Below, piece after piece: positions 1-8,890 of a stretch of DNA of 64,000 bases. The notes beneath the pieces were generated by a model. It ran no database searches and was not told where the DNA came from. It worked only from the letters and a program-made list of their open reading frames with translations. Positions within the stretch are counted from its first letter, which is position 1, and each line of letters starts with the position of its first letter. The DNA is from Vibrio tubiashii (lineage in GTDB: Bacteria; Pseudomonadota; Gammaproteobacteria; Enterobacterales; Vibrionaceae): positions 248,001 through 312,000 of the forward strand of contig NZ_CP117030.1 of the NCBI RefSeq assembly GCF_028551255.1, written 5' to 3'. The translations under genes and the position numbers were made by a program.

Positions 1-1609
1 CATAATCCTGCACCACTTTCTCTAGCGCTTGCTGACGTTCTTTACGTGGAAGAACGATCTTGTCGCTAAACGGTTCGAAATAGACGTCAAAGTGAGGTTT
101 CTCACATGAATCATCTCTTAAGCCAAATAACAGGTAAACAGGCGCTTTGAGCACTGAAGCCAGCATAAATGGGCCTTGCGGGAAGGGAGCAGGTTTACCT
201 AAAAATTCTGCCCACACAGAGCGACTTTCTTTGCTGGTGGAAGTGCGGTCACCGACAATAACCACCCACTCACCTTGCTCGATTTTTTGCTGGAGTAAAA
301 TCGCGGTATCAGGCCCCATCGAGCTCACCTGTATCAGATTTAACTCAGAACTTGGGTTGACGGCCTTCATCACGGTGTTGAATCGCTCAGCATGTTCAGT
401 AAAGACGAGAGCGTTAATCTTGACGTGTGAATGTCGTCGGCCAAGCGCACGGCAAAGCTCGATATTACCTAAGTGCGAACCAAGAATAAGTACCCCTTGG
501 TTATTGTCGACCATCTCTTGGAAATGTTCTTGACCGTGAATGGTTAGATTATCGACATTGAAGTCACCTTTCCAAGCGGCCAGTTTATCCAGCATGGTAT
601 GACCAAACGAGAGTAAATGCTGATAGCTATCTAATCCATTGGGCAGAGTGAGCGAGTGTTGCTGAGCGTAACTTTTCAGCTGCTTGAGATAAATCTCAGA
701 GGCTTGTTTCGCCTCTTTGCCAGTTAGGTGATAGTAACGCATGACAACTTTGAGGATCAGGTTGAACACTTTACGCCCCAGCAAGCTGTAGATCGCGAGC
801 ATCAGTTTGATACCAAAGATGGTGCCTTGCTCTTGTCGTTTAGACCAGTGTGCATCTTTATTGGCAGCGTTCTTGCGACGGTTACGCGCCAGTAGACGAG
901 GGATTCTTGGCAACATGGCGAAGAAAAGTCGCGTGTGCATCCAACTGATTTTAACGTTGTCCCACAGAGCATCAAAGTGGGAGATGCCGTCTTCAGGGTA
1001 GATAACGCGAGTTTCAACAAAATCAATCTCGACTCCTTCCCAATACATACGCACAAGAATTTCGATATCGAAATCCATTCGTGTGCCGATGTCGTACTTA
1101 TCGAGCACGTCTACGGTTTTGGCAACTGGATAGGCTCGAAAGCCGCACATACTGTCTTTGATGGCAAACGACAGTGTCTCTATCCAGACCCAAACGTGAG
1201 TCGCGTATCGACCATATAAGCGCGATTTAGGCACGCTATCATCGTAGACGGGCTGACCAGAAATGAGGTGATAGGGGTTTTGCTGTGAAGACGCTAGCAG
1301 ATTAGGCAGCGCTTCTACATCGTGCTGCCCATCGGCATCAATCTGTACCACATGACTGTAGCCAAGCTCTTTCGCTTTGCGAATACCGGCCATGACTGCG
1401 CCACCTTTGCCCGAATTCTCAGACAGAGTGACCAGAGTAATATTGTCTTGCTCGGCTATCTGTTGAAGTGCGTGTTTAGTTTCATTATTGCTGCCGTCAT
1501 CCACCACAATAAAAGGTAATGAAAAAGGTTCGAGCGATGACACCACAGCAGCGATTGTGCTGCCATGGTTATAGCAAGGGATAAGGAAACAAGGTTGGTA
1601 ATTTTCCAC
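1..1609 (-). CDS. Glycosyltransferase family 2 / lipid A-type acyltransferase fusion of the APE cluster (partial)
   Basis: The frame is open from a GTG at 1609 to the window edge, so about 536 residues are seen and the C-terminus is missing. Residues 1-230 read as a GT-A glycosyltransferase (LIPCYNHG start, VVDDGS, QIDADGQHD with the metal-binding DxD). Residues about 270-536 resemble LpxL/HtrB acyltransferases, with GSHLGNIE as the H-x4-E catalytic motif. Such fusions are standard in aryl polyene clusters (ApeJ position) and are thought to help attach the polyene to its lipid anchor at the inner membrane. The GTG lies one base after the stop of the hotdog gene, so translational coupling is likely. 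Confidence 0.85.
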   Translation of the reverse strand, partial: MENYQPCFLIPCYNHGSTIAAVVSSLEPFSLPFIVVDDGSNNETKHALQQIAEQDNITLVTLSENSGKGGAVMAGIRKAKELGYSHVVQIDADGQHDVEALPNLLASSQQNPYHLISGQPVYDDSVPKSRLYGRYATHVWVWIETLSFAIKDSMCGFRAYPVAKTVDVLDKYDIGTRMDFDIEILVRMYWEGVEIDFVETRVIYPEDGISHFDALWDNVKISWMHTRLFFAMLPRIPRLLARNRRKNAANKDAHWSKRQEQGTIFGIKLMLAIYSLLGRKVFNLILKVVMRYYHLTGKEAKQASEIYLKQLKSYAQQHSLTLPNGLDSYQHLLSFGHTMLDKLAAWKGDFNVDNLTIHGQEHFQEMVDNNQGVLILGSHLGNIELCRALGRRHSHVKINALVFTEHAERFNTVMKAVNPSSELNLIQVSSMGPDTAILLQQKIEQGEWVVIVGDRTSTSKESRSVWAEFLGKPAPFPQGPFMLASVLKAPVYLLFGLRDDSCEKPHFDVYFEPFSDKIVLPRKERQQALEKVVQDY

Positions 1610-1610
1610 G

Positions 1611-1970
1611 TTACTGACCTAACTTCATTTTACCTGAAGAGTGAACAACCAACCTCTCACCTTGTTGTGAACTGTACTTGAAGGCGAGCTTTTGCTTTGT
1701 TTCATCCCAGTTCAGTGCGAGGTTTACTGTCATATCTGGCAAGATGGGCTCTTGGAATTTAATCACTTCCATGCCTTTAAAGGTCGGTGGAGTGTTTAAC
1801 TGTTCAACGGCGTAATACAGCGCCCAATCGATTTGGCTGACGCCCGGTAGCAACGGGAAATCAGTAAAGTGACCACGAAAATCCAATATGTCAGCATCCA
1901 CTTTAAAAGTTAAAGTCGTTTCTGAGTCTATTGTCTTTACATCTATTATCGTTGGTTTTCTTTTATCCAT
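1611..1970 (-). CDS. apeI: APE hotdog-fold dehydratase/thioesterase-like protein
   Basis: A 119-residue single hotdog domain resembling FabA/FabZ-type 3-hydroxyacyl-ACP dehydratases. The segment FRGHFTDFPLLPGVSQIDWA (about residues 31-50) has the family's typical H-F-x(2-4)-P-x-x-PGV layout with the catalytic His. In APE pathways the matching protein (ApeI) dehydrates the 3-hydroxyacyl chain during polyene extension. It starts six bases after the AMP-ligase stop and sits inside the minus-strand APE operon. Family and context are clear; the exact partner ACP cannot be read from sequence. Confidence 0.85.
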   Translation of the reverse strand: MDKRKPTIIDVKTIDSETTLTFKVDADILDFRGHFTDFPLLPGVSQIDWALYYAVEQLNTPPTFKGMEVIKFQEPILPDMTVNLALNWDETKQKLAFKYSSQQGERLVVHSSGKMKLGQ

Positions 1971-1976
1971 GTTCTT

Positions 1977-3353
1977 TTATTCTTGGAATAGCTTTTCAAT
2001 TTCAGCGACTTGTCGCTTACCTTGACTGTTGAGCGGAATTTCAGCTAGCACGCGATACTTTCTTGGAATCGCGATAGGCTCTAGCCAGTCGCGCAGACTT
2101 TTACGTAAAGAGAGCCAGAACTTTCCTTTACCAAGTCGCTCCACCTCTTGCTGGCCTGCGTTGGTTAATACTATGACTGCGCAAAGTGTTAAACGGTTCC
2201 CATCTTGCATTGGAATGACCGCGCTTTCTTCAATGCAATCTAATTGTTCCAAACGTTTTTCCACCTCAACCAAAGAAATACGTTTTTCCTCAATTTTCAC
2301 GACTCGGTCAGTACGCCCTTTTAGATCAAAGGTCACCTTATCATGGAAATGGCATTCATCCGCTGTTTGATACCACTCATCACCTGCAATGTGCGGAGCA
2401 CGCAGTCTTAGACAATTTTCGCTATTTAGCTCTGCTTCTACACTCGGAAACAGCTGCCAAGGTGTCGTTGCGTCTTGCTGTTGTCTAAATGCAATCCCTC
2501 CGGTTTCTGTACTACCGAAGACTTCAATAGGAAGATGAGTAAACAACTCATTGCTGTGTTTGGCTGCACTTAGGGGTAAGGGACCGCCCGAGGAGAACAC
2601 ACAGCGTAGTGGCGAGCTAGAATGCTCTTCTGTCAAACGCTTAAGTAAGGCAGGACTACTAACCAAGACAGTATTGTCATCCGCGTGGTGGACAATTTGC
2701 TCAGGAAACTCAAGGTTGAACTGCGCAAACGGCCTGCCTGCACACAAGGGCCATAACAGGCGAAACAGTAAGCCATAGATGTGTTGGTGAGACACGGTAC
2801 TTTCGATACGTGTATCTACCAAGGTTTGTCCCCACAGTGACTCTAATATTTCAATTTCAGTTGCAAGCTGTAAAAGCGTTTTGTTGATCGCTTTCGCTTT
2901 ACCGCTAGAGCCGGAAGTGAACAAGGTTATCGAGATCTGTTCGAGTGATAACGCATCAAAGGAAACTTCTTTGCTCGTCCAATGTGTGTAGGGATTGAGC
3001 TGTAGTGCTTTCAGTTCGTGCGCTACCACGACTTGCTCATCATGGATAACGAGATCGAAATGTTCATTAAGCTCCGCTACGGCTTGAGTTTGGTAATTAC
3101 CCGGTAGGATGATTGCTTTACTAGCATAACAACTGGCAAAGAAACTGACCGCAAATAGATAGCTGTTACCAAAGCACAGAGCGACGCGCTCTGCCGAATG
3201 TTGCGATAGCTGCTGAGAAAACTCAGCCACATCTTGTTGAAACTGACCCCATGTAATGGTTTCGTTTGGCTCGAATACCACTGGCTTTGTGCTTAAGCGC
3301 GATGCGTTCATAAGCGAAGCAAGTGAAGTAAATTCGGGGTTAACTAGGTTCAT
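1977..3353 (-). CDS. apeH: APE acyl-AMP ligase (ANL superfamily)
   Basis: 458 residues, shorter than typical ANL enzymes. The P-loop-like A3 motif LFTSGSSGKAKAINK lies near residue 143, FGSTETGG (A5) near 279 and a GRTDRVVKIEEKRI stretch (A8) near 345. In APE biosynthesis this class activates the aromatic starter (4-hydroxybenzoate/coumarate type) and loads it on an ACP. Its ATG overlaps the stop of the upstream membrane-protein gene as ATGA, so the two are translationally coupled. The aryl substrate is inferred from the cluster, not from binding residues. Confidence 0.85.
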   Translation of the reverse strand: MNLVNPEFTSLASLMNASRLSTKPVVFEPNETITWGQFQQDVAEFSQQLSQHSAERVALCFGNSYLFAVSFFASCYASKAIILPGNYQTQAVAELNEHFDLVIHDEQVVVAHELKALQLNPYTHWTSKEVSFDALSLEQISITLFTSGSSGKAKAINKTLLQLATEIEILESLWGQTLVDTRIESTVSHQHIYGLLFRLLWPLCAGRPFAQFNLEFPEQIVHHADDNTVLVSSPALLKRLTEEHSSSPLRCVFSSGGPLPLSAAKHSNELFTHLPIEVFGSTETGGIAFRQQQDATTPWQLFPSVEAELNSENCLRLRAPHIAGDEWYQTADECHFHDKVTFDLKGRTDRVVKIEEKRISLVEVEKRLEQLDCIEESAVIPMQDGNRLTLCAVIVLTNAGQQEVERLGKGKFWLSLRKSLRDWLEPIAIPRKYRVLAEIPLNSQGKRQVAEIEKLFQE

Positions 3354-3919
3354 TTTGATGAGTGATCCTTACGAATAAACTGACGCACAACCCACTCAAT
3401 TGCAAACAAGCTACCAGCAAGAATGTAGCTGATCAGTCCGTTGTATAGTGTCCAAACTTCGATAGGTTGGAAACAGGTATACAGGGCAGTCAAACCATTG
3501 AGAACAAAGAATAGACACCAAACTATGGTGACTTTACGCGTGTAATCAACACCGCTTTGAGGTAGGTCGGGTTCTTGAAGGCGTGCCAAACGTTCTATGA
3601 TGGTCTGGGGCTGCTTCAAGCTAGAAGCAAACACAACCAGCATACATAAGTTGACAACAACAGGGTAGAACATCAACCAGCCATGTTGTTTGAACAGGAT
3701 ACCTAATCCAACGAGTGAGATACCCGTAACAGCGGTAACTTGCGCGACGTATTTGAGTTCTTTTAGTTTGGTACGATGTACGGACAGGAGGCGTGCTCCC
3801 AAGGCGGCGATCAATAGAATCCCCACCATGGAAAGGCCGTATTTATCTATGCCGAAGTAAACGGCGAATGGATAAGCGAGCAGGACAAGTGCAGACAGAA
3901 CTGTCAGCAGTTGGCGCAT
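3350..3919 (-). CDS. APE-cluster integral membrane protein (COG4648-like)
   Basis: 189 residues with about five or six hydrophobic segments (for example near residues 5-25, 28-45, 60-75, 80-98, 130-150 and 160-178) and short loops. Proteins of this type occupy this position (ApeG) between the ACPs and the AMP ligase in aryl polyene clusters, but no enzymatic role is established. The start shares its A with the ACP stop (TAATG) and the stop overlaps the ligase start (ATGA), so it is tightly coupled on both sides. Confidence 0.75.
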   Translation of the reverse strand: MRQLLTVLSALVLLAYPFAVYFGIDKYGLSMVGILLIAALGARLLSVHRTKLKELKYVAQVTAVTGISLVGLGILFKQHGWLMFYPVVVNLCMLVVFASSLKQPQTIIERLARLQEPDLPQSGVDYTRKVTIVWCLFFVLNGLTALYTCFQPIEVWTLYNGLISYILAGSLFAIEWVVRQFIRKDHSSK

Positions 3920-4176
3920 TAGGCTTCCTTAAGAAGCTCAGTCACTGCGTTAACCACGTCTTCAACAGTACGCACAGTACTGAACTCAGCGGGTTTGATT
4001 TTTTTGCCTGTCACGTTCTGCAGGTGAACTACTAGGTCAACAGCGTCAATGCTGTCTAAATCAAGATCTTGATACAAGTGCGCTTCAGGCACGATATCCG
4101 CAGCATCAATCTCAAATAACTCTTCAAGCGCGTCCTTTACTTGAGCAAATACCTGTTCTTTATTTACATCTGTCAT
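3919..4176 (-). CDS. apeF: APE acyl carrier protein 2
   Basis: 85 residues, acidic and helical, with the phosphopantetheine attachment motif DLDLDSIDAVDL (Ser near residue 41, DSI in place of the common DSL). This is one of two adjacent ACPs in the cluster, as in other APE loci, where one carries the growing polyene and the other probably serves starter loading or transfer. It follows ACP 1 by 15 bases and overlaps the next gene by one base. Confidence 0.9.
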   Translation of the reverse strand: MTDVNKEQVFAQVKDALEELFEIDAADIVPEAHLYQDLDLDSIDAVDLVVHLQNVTGKKIKPAEFSTVRTVEDVVNAVTELLKEA

Positions 4177-4191
4177 GGGTGTACCTACGGA

Positions 4192-4452
4192 TTATTCACT
4201 GATCTGTGAAGAAATATACTTCGCTAAATTACTCACTGAAGCAAAGTGTTCGCGAGTATTTGAATCATCCGCATCGATGACAATGTTGTATTTCTTCTTA
4301 ATCGCTAAACCTAGCTCTAACGCATCGATTGAGTCTAGGCCAAGACCATCACCAAACAGTGGAGCGTCTGTCTCAATATCGTCAATGGTTAAATCTTCTA
4401 GATTTAGTGCATCAATTATAAGTTGTTTTATTTCGTTGTGTAGTTTTTCCAC
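4192..4452 (-). CDS. apeE: APE acyl carrier protein 1
   Basis: 86 residues with the 4'-phosphopantetheine site GLGLDSIDALELG (Ser near residue 41). The start codon is GTG at 4452, with an AGG-type ribosome site a few bases upstream. It sits between the acyltransferase and ACP 2. Its pairing with a second divergent ACP is characteristic of aryl polyene type II PKS clusters. Which ACP takes the aromatic starter and which takes extender units cannot be told from sequence. Confidence 0.88.
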   Translation of the reverse strand: MEKLHNEIKQLIIDALNLEDLTIDDIETDAPLFGDGLGLDSIDALELGLAIKKKYNIVIDADDSNTREHFASVSNLAKYISSQISE

Positions 4453-4468
4453 TTGGGCCTACTTGTCA

Positions 4469-5233
4469 CTAGTAATTTTCTGGAAAGATCGTCTCTGATA
4501 AATGCTGCTGCAAACGGCGAGCGGCAATTGTTGGGGACGTAGTTTGCTCTATAAATGGTTTAACCTCAACTTTATCCTTAACTTCAACAAGGAAAAAAGG
4601 CTTGGTAGGGGGAACTTGATACCATTTTGTCTCTTTTGTGAGAAAGCTCGGAGAAACGCTAATATGGATAACGCGCAAATCTCGTTCAGTTCGCACTGCG
4701 ATTTGTGCTGAACCTCGTTGGAGTTTCGATTCAACTCCTGGTGTGGTTCGGGTGCCTTCTGGGAAAACGAGTAATACGTTGCCTTGTTCAAAACGCTCTT
4801 CGCATATTGCCAGCAAGTCATCAGGCGTTTCATTTGGAATGTAACCTGCTGCTTTAACAATATGCTTCATAAACGGATTGGCCCAAATGGCAGATTTAAC
4901 TAAGCAGTCACATCGTTTCAATTGTGATGCAATTAAAACATAGTCAATAAGGCTTGGATGGTTGGCAACGATTAAGCAGTTTCTGTCTTGTTGTAGAAGT
5001 TCAGCGCCGACAATTTTGTAATCAATCGCACCAGTGAACTTCATCAGTTTACAAAACAGATTGAATGAACGCTGAATGGCACCTTGAACACGGTACTCTC
5101 GAACCGTTTGATCTTTGGTCAATAGGTGAATTGCGGGGATTACGACGAAACTCAGGGTTAAGCCGCCAAGGCCAAAAACAGAGAAGCAGAATCCCGTCGC
5201 GAAAACACGCCAATGTTGATCGAATGTTTTCAT
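4469..5233 (-). CDS. APE-cluster 1-acylglycerol-3-phosphate-type acyltransferase (PlsC family)
   Basis: About 254 residues from the ATG at 5233, which shares a base with the upstream stop (TAATG) and has an AGAGA ribosome site. The longer frame from 5254 has no visible ribosome site. An N-terminal hydrophobic segment precedes the acyltransferase motifs NHPSLID (H-x4-D) and FPEGTRTTPG. In APE clusters this gene (ApeD position) is thought to help build the lipid anchor of the pigment. It is a membrane-associated acyltransferase by family; the acceptor is not known. Confidence 0.82.
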   Translation of the reverse strand: MKTFDQHWRVFATGFCFSVFGLGGLTLSFVVIPAIHLLTKDQTVREYRVQGAIQRSFNLFCKLMKFTGAIDYKIVGAELLQQDRNCLIVANHPSLIDYVLIASQLKRCDCLVKSAIWANPFMKHIVKAAGYIPNETPDDLLAICEERFEQGNVLLVFPEGTRTTPGVESKLQRGSAQIAVRTERDLRVIHISVSPSFLTKETKWYQVPPTKPFFLVEVKDKVEVKPFIEQTTSPTIAARRLQQHLSETIFPENY

Positions 5234-5961
5234 TAATTTCTCTGCCAAGTCCATGTCTGTTGTGGGGATTCAATTTTCCATTGGCTTTGATTAGACAAGA
5301 AATGACGGATGAATTCTAATCCTTGTGGCAGTGTTTGGGCTGATGTCTCGCTAGTTTGATGCTGCGATAGCGAGAAGCCGTTGCCATTTGAAACAACAAG
5401 TCCTAAGCCGTAACCGCGATAGCTCTGGTTTTCGTACTTCTCGTAAGCGTCAGGTAGTGGCTCATCGAAATCGACAACCAATACTTTGCTGTCTGGATGA
5501 TCGTTTAAGTACAACCAGGCTTCGATAATCGCACTTTGGAACGTATTTTCTGAAGCAGCAATAGAAGTAAGAGGAATAGGTTTTTTGGTCGCGATGGTGG
5601 CAAGACCTGCTGCAGTATTGTGTACCGACTGAGAAAACGCCATCGGAGAAGCTTCTTCACCATTTAAGATATCGTCGACAAGTTTGACACTGCGGTGCAG
5701 CTCTCCATGACGACTGGCGAAGACCAGGTAGTCGACCTCGTGCTCGTTTAGGAGTTCAATGGTCGTTTGAACGGCAAGCTTGCTCAGATTACTCATTCTG
5801 CGGCGCATCATGGGTGGAATCGCAGAGGTAATTAATTTGTCCTCTTCAGGCCACTGTAAGCTATTTGCCCAACTTTCCCAGTTTTGAGACACTGAGAATC
5901 CGTTAGAATGCGCGAGCCACGCGTCGATGTTAAATGAGATGTTGATATCTGAATTTAGCAT
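5233..5961 (-). CDS. apeC: APE chain-length-factor-like beta-ketoacyl synthase homologue
   Basis: 242 residues resembling the N-terminal ketoacyl-synthase fold only (Ketoacyl-synt_2 type), about half the usual KS length. It has the SQSVHNTAAGLATIA segment expected after the nucleophile elbow, but no active-site Cys in a KS context. This fits a non-catalytic partner: ApeC acts as chain-length factor with the ApeO ketosynthase in characterised systems. It is the first gene of the minus-strand APE operon and is divergent from the lipoprotein gene at 6032, so the 70-base gap should hold both promoters. Confidence 0.75.
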   Translation of the reverse strand: MLNSDINISFNIDAWLAHSNGFSVSQNWESWANSLQWPEEDKLITSAIPPMMRRRMSNLSKLAVQTTIELLNEHEVDYLVFASRHGELHRSVKLVDDILNGEEASPMAFSQSVHNTAAGLATIATKKPIPLTSIAASENTFQSAIIEAWLYLNDHPDSKVLVVDFDEPLPDAYEKYENQSYRGYGLGLVVSNGNGFSLSQHQTSETSAQTLPQGLEFIRHFLSNQSQWKIESPQQTWTWQRN

Positions 5962-6031
5962 AAGATATTGAATTGTCGTTTTTACAGCGAAATACTATTA
6001 AAGACTAAACACCTAATAAGGAATTATTAAT

Positions 6032-6424
6032 ATGTCACCACTAAAGTTACTCAGCTCAGTATTGCTAGCATTGCTACTTGTCGGTTGTGGTCGCGTTCAG
6101 CCAGTAATGAACGTTGAGGATACTCCAGTTGCTTATAATCTTCAAAGTAAACAAGTTAAGATGGCGATTATGCAAGCTGCCATGAACCGCGGTTGGATCG
6201 TAGATGAAGTTTCTGAAAATGAGCTAAATGCGAAATTACACGTTCGCTCGCATTATGCGGAAGTAAAAATTCCATATAACGACAAGTTTTACTCAATTAT
6301 TTATCTCAACTCAGAAAACTTAAAAGCAGGTGATGGCAAAATTCACCGTAACTACAATCGTTGGATTAACAACTTAAACGTAGATATTAAGAAGCAGCTT
6401 GCACTAACAGCGTCTGCACAATAA
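6032..6424 (+). CDS. Small outer-membrane-type lipoprotein of the APE locus
   Basis: 130 residues. A lipoprotein signal peptide ends in the lipobox LLVGC (Cys near residue 19), followed by a small soluble domain (about residues 35-120) with an N-Y-x-R-W motif near its end. An AAGGA ribosome site precedes the ATG. It is divergent from the APE operon and directly upstream of the methyltransferase, a position where APE clusters often carry a lipoprotein. Function is unknown; a periplasmic or outer-membrane role linked to pigment placement is inferred from context. Confidence 0.7.
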   Translation: MSPLKLLSSVLLALLLVGCGRVQPVMNVEDTPVAYNLQSKQVKMAIMQAAMNRGWIVDEVSENELNAKLHVRSHYAEVKIPYNDKFYSIIYLNSENLKAGDGKIHRNYNRWINNLNVDIKKQLALTASAQ

Positions 6425-6454
6425 TCATTTAATCAACTAATAGTTAGGTTTTTC

Positions 6455-7522
6455 GTGGTACAAGAAAACAAAGACCCGTTTAATGCTCTAGAAGCAAAAA
6501 CAGAAGCTCAAAAGCTATCATTTGCTCCAATCGTGTTCCAAACAGCGCGCACTTTACGTGATTTAGGTATTTTGTCTGCACTAGATAAAGCTGGTGAAAA
6601 AGGTCTAAATGCGGCTGAGATTGCTCAGCAAACTCAGGTTTCTGAGTATGGCGTTAAAGTGTTGCTTGATATGGCGATCAGCGCCAATATCGTGTTGTGG
6701 GAAAAACCTAACTATTGCCTAGCAAACTTAGGCTTCTTTATCCTCCATGATGGCATGACCAATGCCAACATGGATTTTACGGCTGATGTTTGTTACGCGG
6801 CGATGATGCACCTCACTGAAGCGATTGTCGAAGGCAAACCTGCTGGCTTGAAGGAGTTAGGAGACTGGGAGACCATCTATCAAGGTCTGTCGACTCTGCC
6901 GGAACAAGCAAAAGAGAGTTGGTTTAAATTTGACCACTTCTATTCTGACCGTTCATTCCCGGTTCTACTTGAAGAAGTATTTAAAAGCCAACCGAAAACC
7001 CTTGTTGATATTGGTGGCAACACGGGTAAGTGGGCAATGCAATGCTGTAACTACAACCAAGATGTTGAGATTACCATTGTGGATTTACCTCAACAGCTTG
7101 AGATGGCAATGAAAAATGCCAAGGAGCAGGGCTTTGCAAATCGAGTTCATCCGCATCCTGCCAATATGCTCGATAAGCAGCAAGTATTGCCAGAAAGCGC
7201 CGATGTTTGGTGGATGAGCCAGTTCTTAGATTGCTTCTCGCCAATGGAAATTCTTAATATCCTCAAGAAAGTCAAAGGTCAGCTTCGCGACGGCGATTCG
7301 ATTTACATTCTTGAGTTGTTCTGGGACGCGCAAAAATACGACGCCGCTTCTTTTAGTTTGAATGCCACTTCTCTCTACTTTACCTGCCTAGCCAATGGCA
7401 ATAGCCGTTTTTATCGTAGCGACGATTTCTTAGAGATCATTGAAGCAGCAGGTTTAGTCGTTGAAGAAAGAACAGATAATATTGGTCTTGGGCATACGCT
7501 GCTCAAGCTAAAATCACAATAA
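6455..7522 (+). CDS. SAM-dependent O-methyltransferase of the APE locus
   Basis: 355 residues from a GTG start with TAGG upstream. An N-terminal winged-helix dimerisation domain (about residues 20-95) precedes a class I methyltransferase domain with the SAM motif LVDIGGNTGKW (near residue 183) and ITIVDLPQQ. This matches the family 2 plant-type/bacterial O-methyltransferases. Some aryl polyenes carry methyl or O-methyl groups on the aromatic head, so head-group methylation is the likely role. It lies 30 bases after the lipoprotein gene and five bases before the flavoprotein. Confidence 0.82.
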   Translation: MVQENKDPFNALEAKTEAQKLSFAPIVFQTARTLRDLGILSALDKAGEKGLNAAEIAQQTQVSEYGVKVLLDMAISANIVLWEKPNYCLANLGFFILHDGMTNANMDFTADVCYAAMMHLTEAIVEGKPAGLKELGDWETIYQGLSTLPEQAKESWFKFDHFYSDRSFPVLLEEVFKSQPKTLVDIGGNTGKWAMQCCNYNQDVEITIVDLPQQLEMAMKNAKEQGFANRVHPHPANMLDKQQVLPESADVWWMSQFLDCFSPMEILNILKKVKGQLRDGDSIYILELFWDAQKYDAASFSLNATSLYFTCLANGNSRFYRSDDFLEIIEAAGLVVEERTDNIGLGHTLLKLKSQ

Positions 7523-7527
7523 AAATT

Positions 7528-8775
7528 ATGAAAAAAGAAATTACCCAAGTCGTTGTAGTTGGTGCAGGGCCTTCAGGTTCTACCGTTTCTGCGTTGTTAA
7601 ACGCGCAAGACATAAACGTAATTGTTATCGAAAAGGCGCAGTTTCCACGCTTTTCTATAGGAGAAAGTCTACTTCCCGCGTGTATGGAAGTGGTAGAGCA
7701 AGCTGGCATGCTTGATGCGGTTAATAAATACGGCTTTCAGTACAAAGATGGCGCAGCGTTTAGACGCAATGGCGTATACACCCAGTTTGATTTCACAGAT
7801 AAATTCACTTCAGGTCCAGGGACGACGTTCCAAGTTCTGCGAGGTAATTTCGATAAAGTCCTCGCTGATAGCGCAGAGACTCAAGGGGTAGAAATTCGAT
7901 ATCAACATGAATTAACTGAACTTGAGTTTGTTGGTGATCGCTCTTTGCTGACAGTTAAAGATGAGCAGGGTGAGAGCTACCAAATAGAAGCAGACTATGT
8001 GCTGGATGCGAGTGGCTTTGGGCGAGTGTTACCAAGAATGCTCGACCTTGAAGAACCTTCTTGTCTTCCGCCACGCAAAGCTATCTTCACCCATATCGTT
8101 GATAACATTGACCCACAAGCGTTAGAGTACGACCGCAACAAGATTCTAATTTCAGTGCACCCTGAAAATCACGATGTCTGGTACTGGTTGATTCCGTTTT
8201 CCAATGGAGTATGTTCTTTTGGTGTGGTGGGGGAACCTGAGTTCTTTGACCGCTACCCGGAAGATAAAATTGCCGCTATTAAGCAATTGGCGAATGAAGA
8301 GTCTGGCTTAGCTCGTTTGCTTGCCAATGCAGAATATCCAAACCCTGCGGGAGAGCTAGGCGGATACTCAGCGAACGTAAAACAGCTCGCGACCAAACAC
8401 TACGCTCTGCTAGGCAATGCAGGAGAGTTTCTTGATCCGGTATTTTCTTCCGGTGTGACCATTGCGATGAAGTCGGCCCAGTATGCTGCCGAGTGCGTGG
8501 TGAAACAGCTAAATGGGCAAGAGGTGGATTGGAATCAAGAGTATGCTAAGCCGCTGATGGTTGGTGTAAATACTTTCCGAACTTATGTCGAAGGCTGGTA
8601 TAGCGGTATTCTGCAAGATGTTATCTTCTACCAGAACCCCAATCCTAGAATTAAGCAAATGATCAGCGCTATCTTAGCGGGGTATGCATGGGATCTAGAT
8701 AACCCATACGTTAAGAATAGCGATCAACGATTAAAAACATTGTCAGAGCTAGTTCGCGAAAACAATAACGCTTAG
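7528..8775 (+). CDS. FAD-dependent halogenase-like oxidoreductase
   Basis: 415 residues. An N-terminal FAD-binding motif VVVGAGPSGSTVSAL is followed by FSIGESLLPACME, KDGAAF near residue 75 and WYWLIP near residue 213. The last exactly matches the W-x-W-x-I-P signature of flavin-dependent halogenases, and K-x-G-A-x-F resembles the region of the catalytic Lys in phenol-type halogenases. Related proteins in pigment clusters may instead be plain monooxygenases or reductases. No clear ribosome site is seen, and the five-base gap suggests coupling to the methyltransferase. Halogenation of the aryl head is possible but unproven. Confidence 0.7.
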   Translation: MKKEITQVVVVGAGPSGSTVSALLNAQDINVIVIEKAQFPRFSIGESLLPACMEVVEQAGMLDAVNKYGFQYKDGAAFRRNGVYTQFDFTDKFTSGPGTTFQVLRGNFDKVLADSAETQGVEIRYQHELTELEFVGDRSLLTVKDEQGESYQIEADYVLDASGFGRVLPRMLDLEEPSCLPPRKAIFTHIVDNIDPQALEYDRNKILISVHPENHDVWYWLIPFSNGVCSFGVVGEPEFFDRYPEDKIAAIKQLANEESGLARLLANAEYPNPAGELGGYSANVKQLATKHYALLGNAGEFLDPVFSSGVTIAMKSAQYAAECVVKQLNGQEVDWNQEYAKPLMVGVNTFRTYVEGWYSGILQDVIFYQNPNPRIKQMISAILAGYAWDLDNPYVKNSDQRLKTLSELVRENNNA

Positions 8776-8877
8776 AGTTTTGATTTGGCTCAAGCTTGGA
8801 GATGGCGAAAACCTCAATCACCGCTCATACTTTTTAGTAATCGCTATTCGAACCATTTACGTAGGTTTGGATAGGGA

Positions 8878-8890
8878 AAGGAGGTGATCT
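8878..8890 (+). promoter_or_regulatory. Extended Shine-Dalgarno sequence
   Basis: AAGGAGGTGATC (8878-8889) matches the full complement of the usual 3' tail of bacterial 16S rRNA and ends one base before the ATG at 8891. The AGGAGG core is six bases from the start, so spacing is normal. Such a long match is unusual compared with the other genes in the window and fixes the start of the small gene behind it. Confidence 0.75.

Noticed and set aside
7528..8775. Geranylgeranyl-reductase-family enzyme
   Set aside because: The fold is shared, but the W-x-W-x-I-P motif and cluster context favour the halogenase-like branch.
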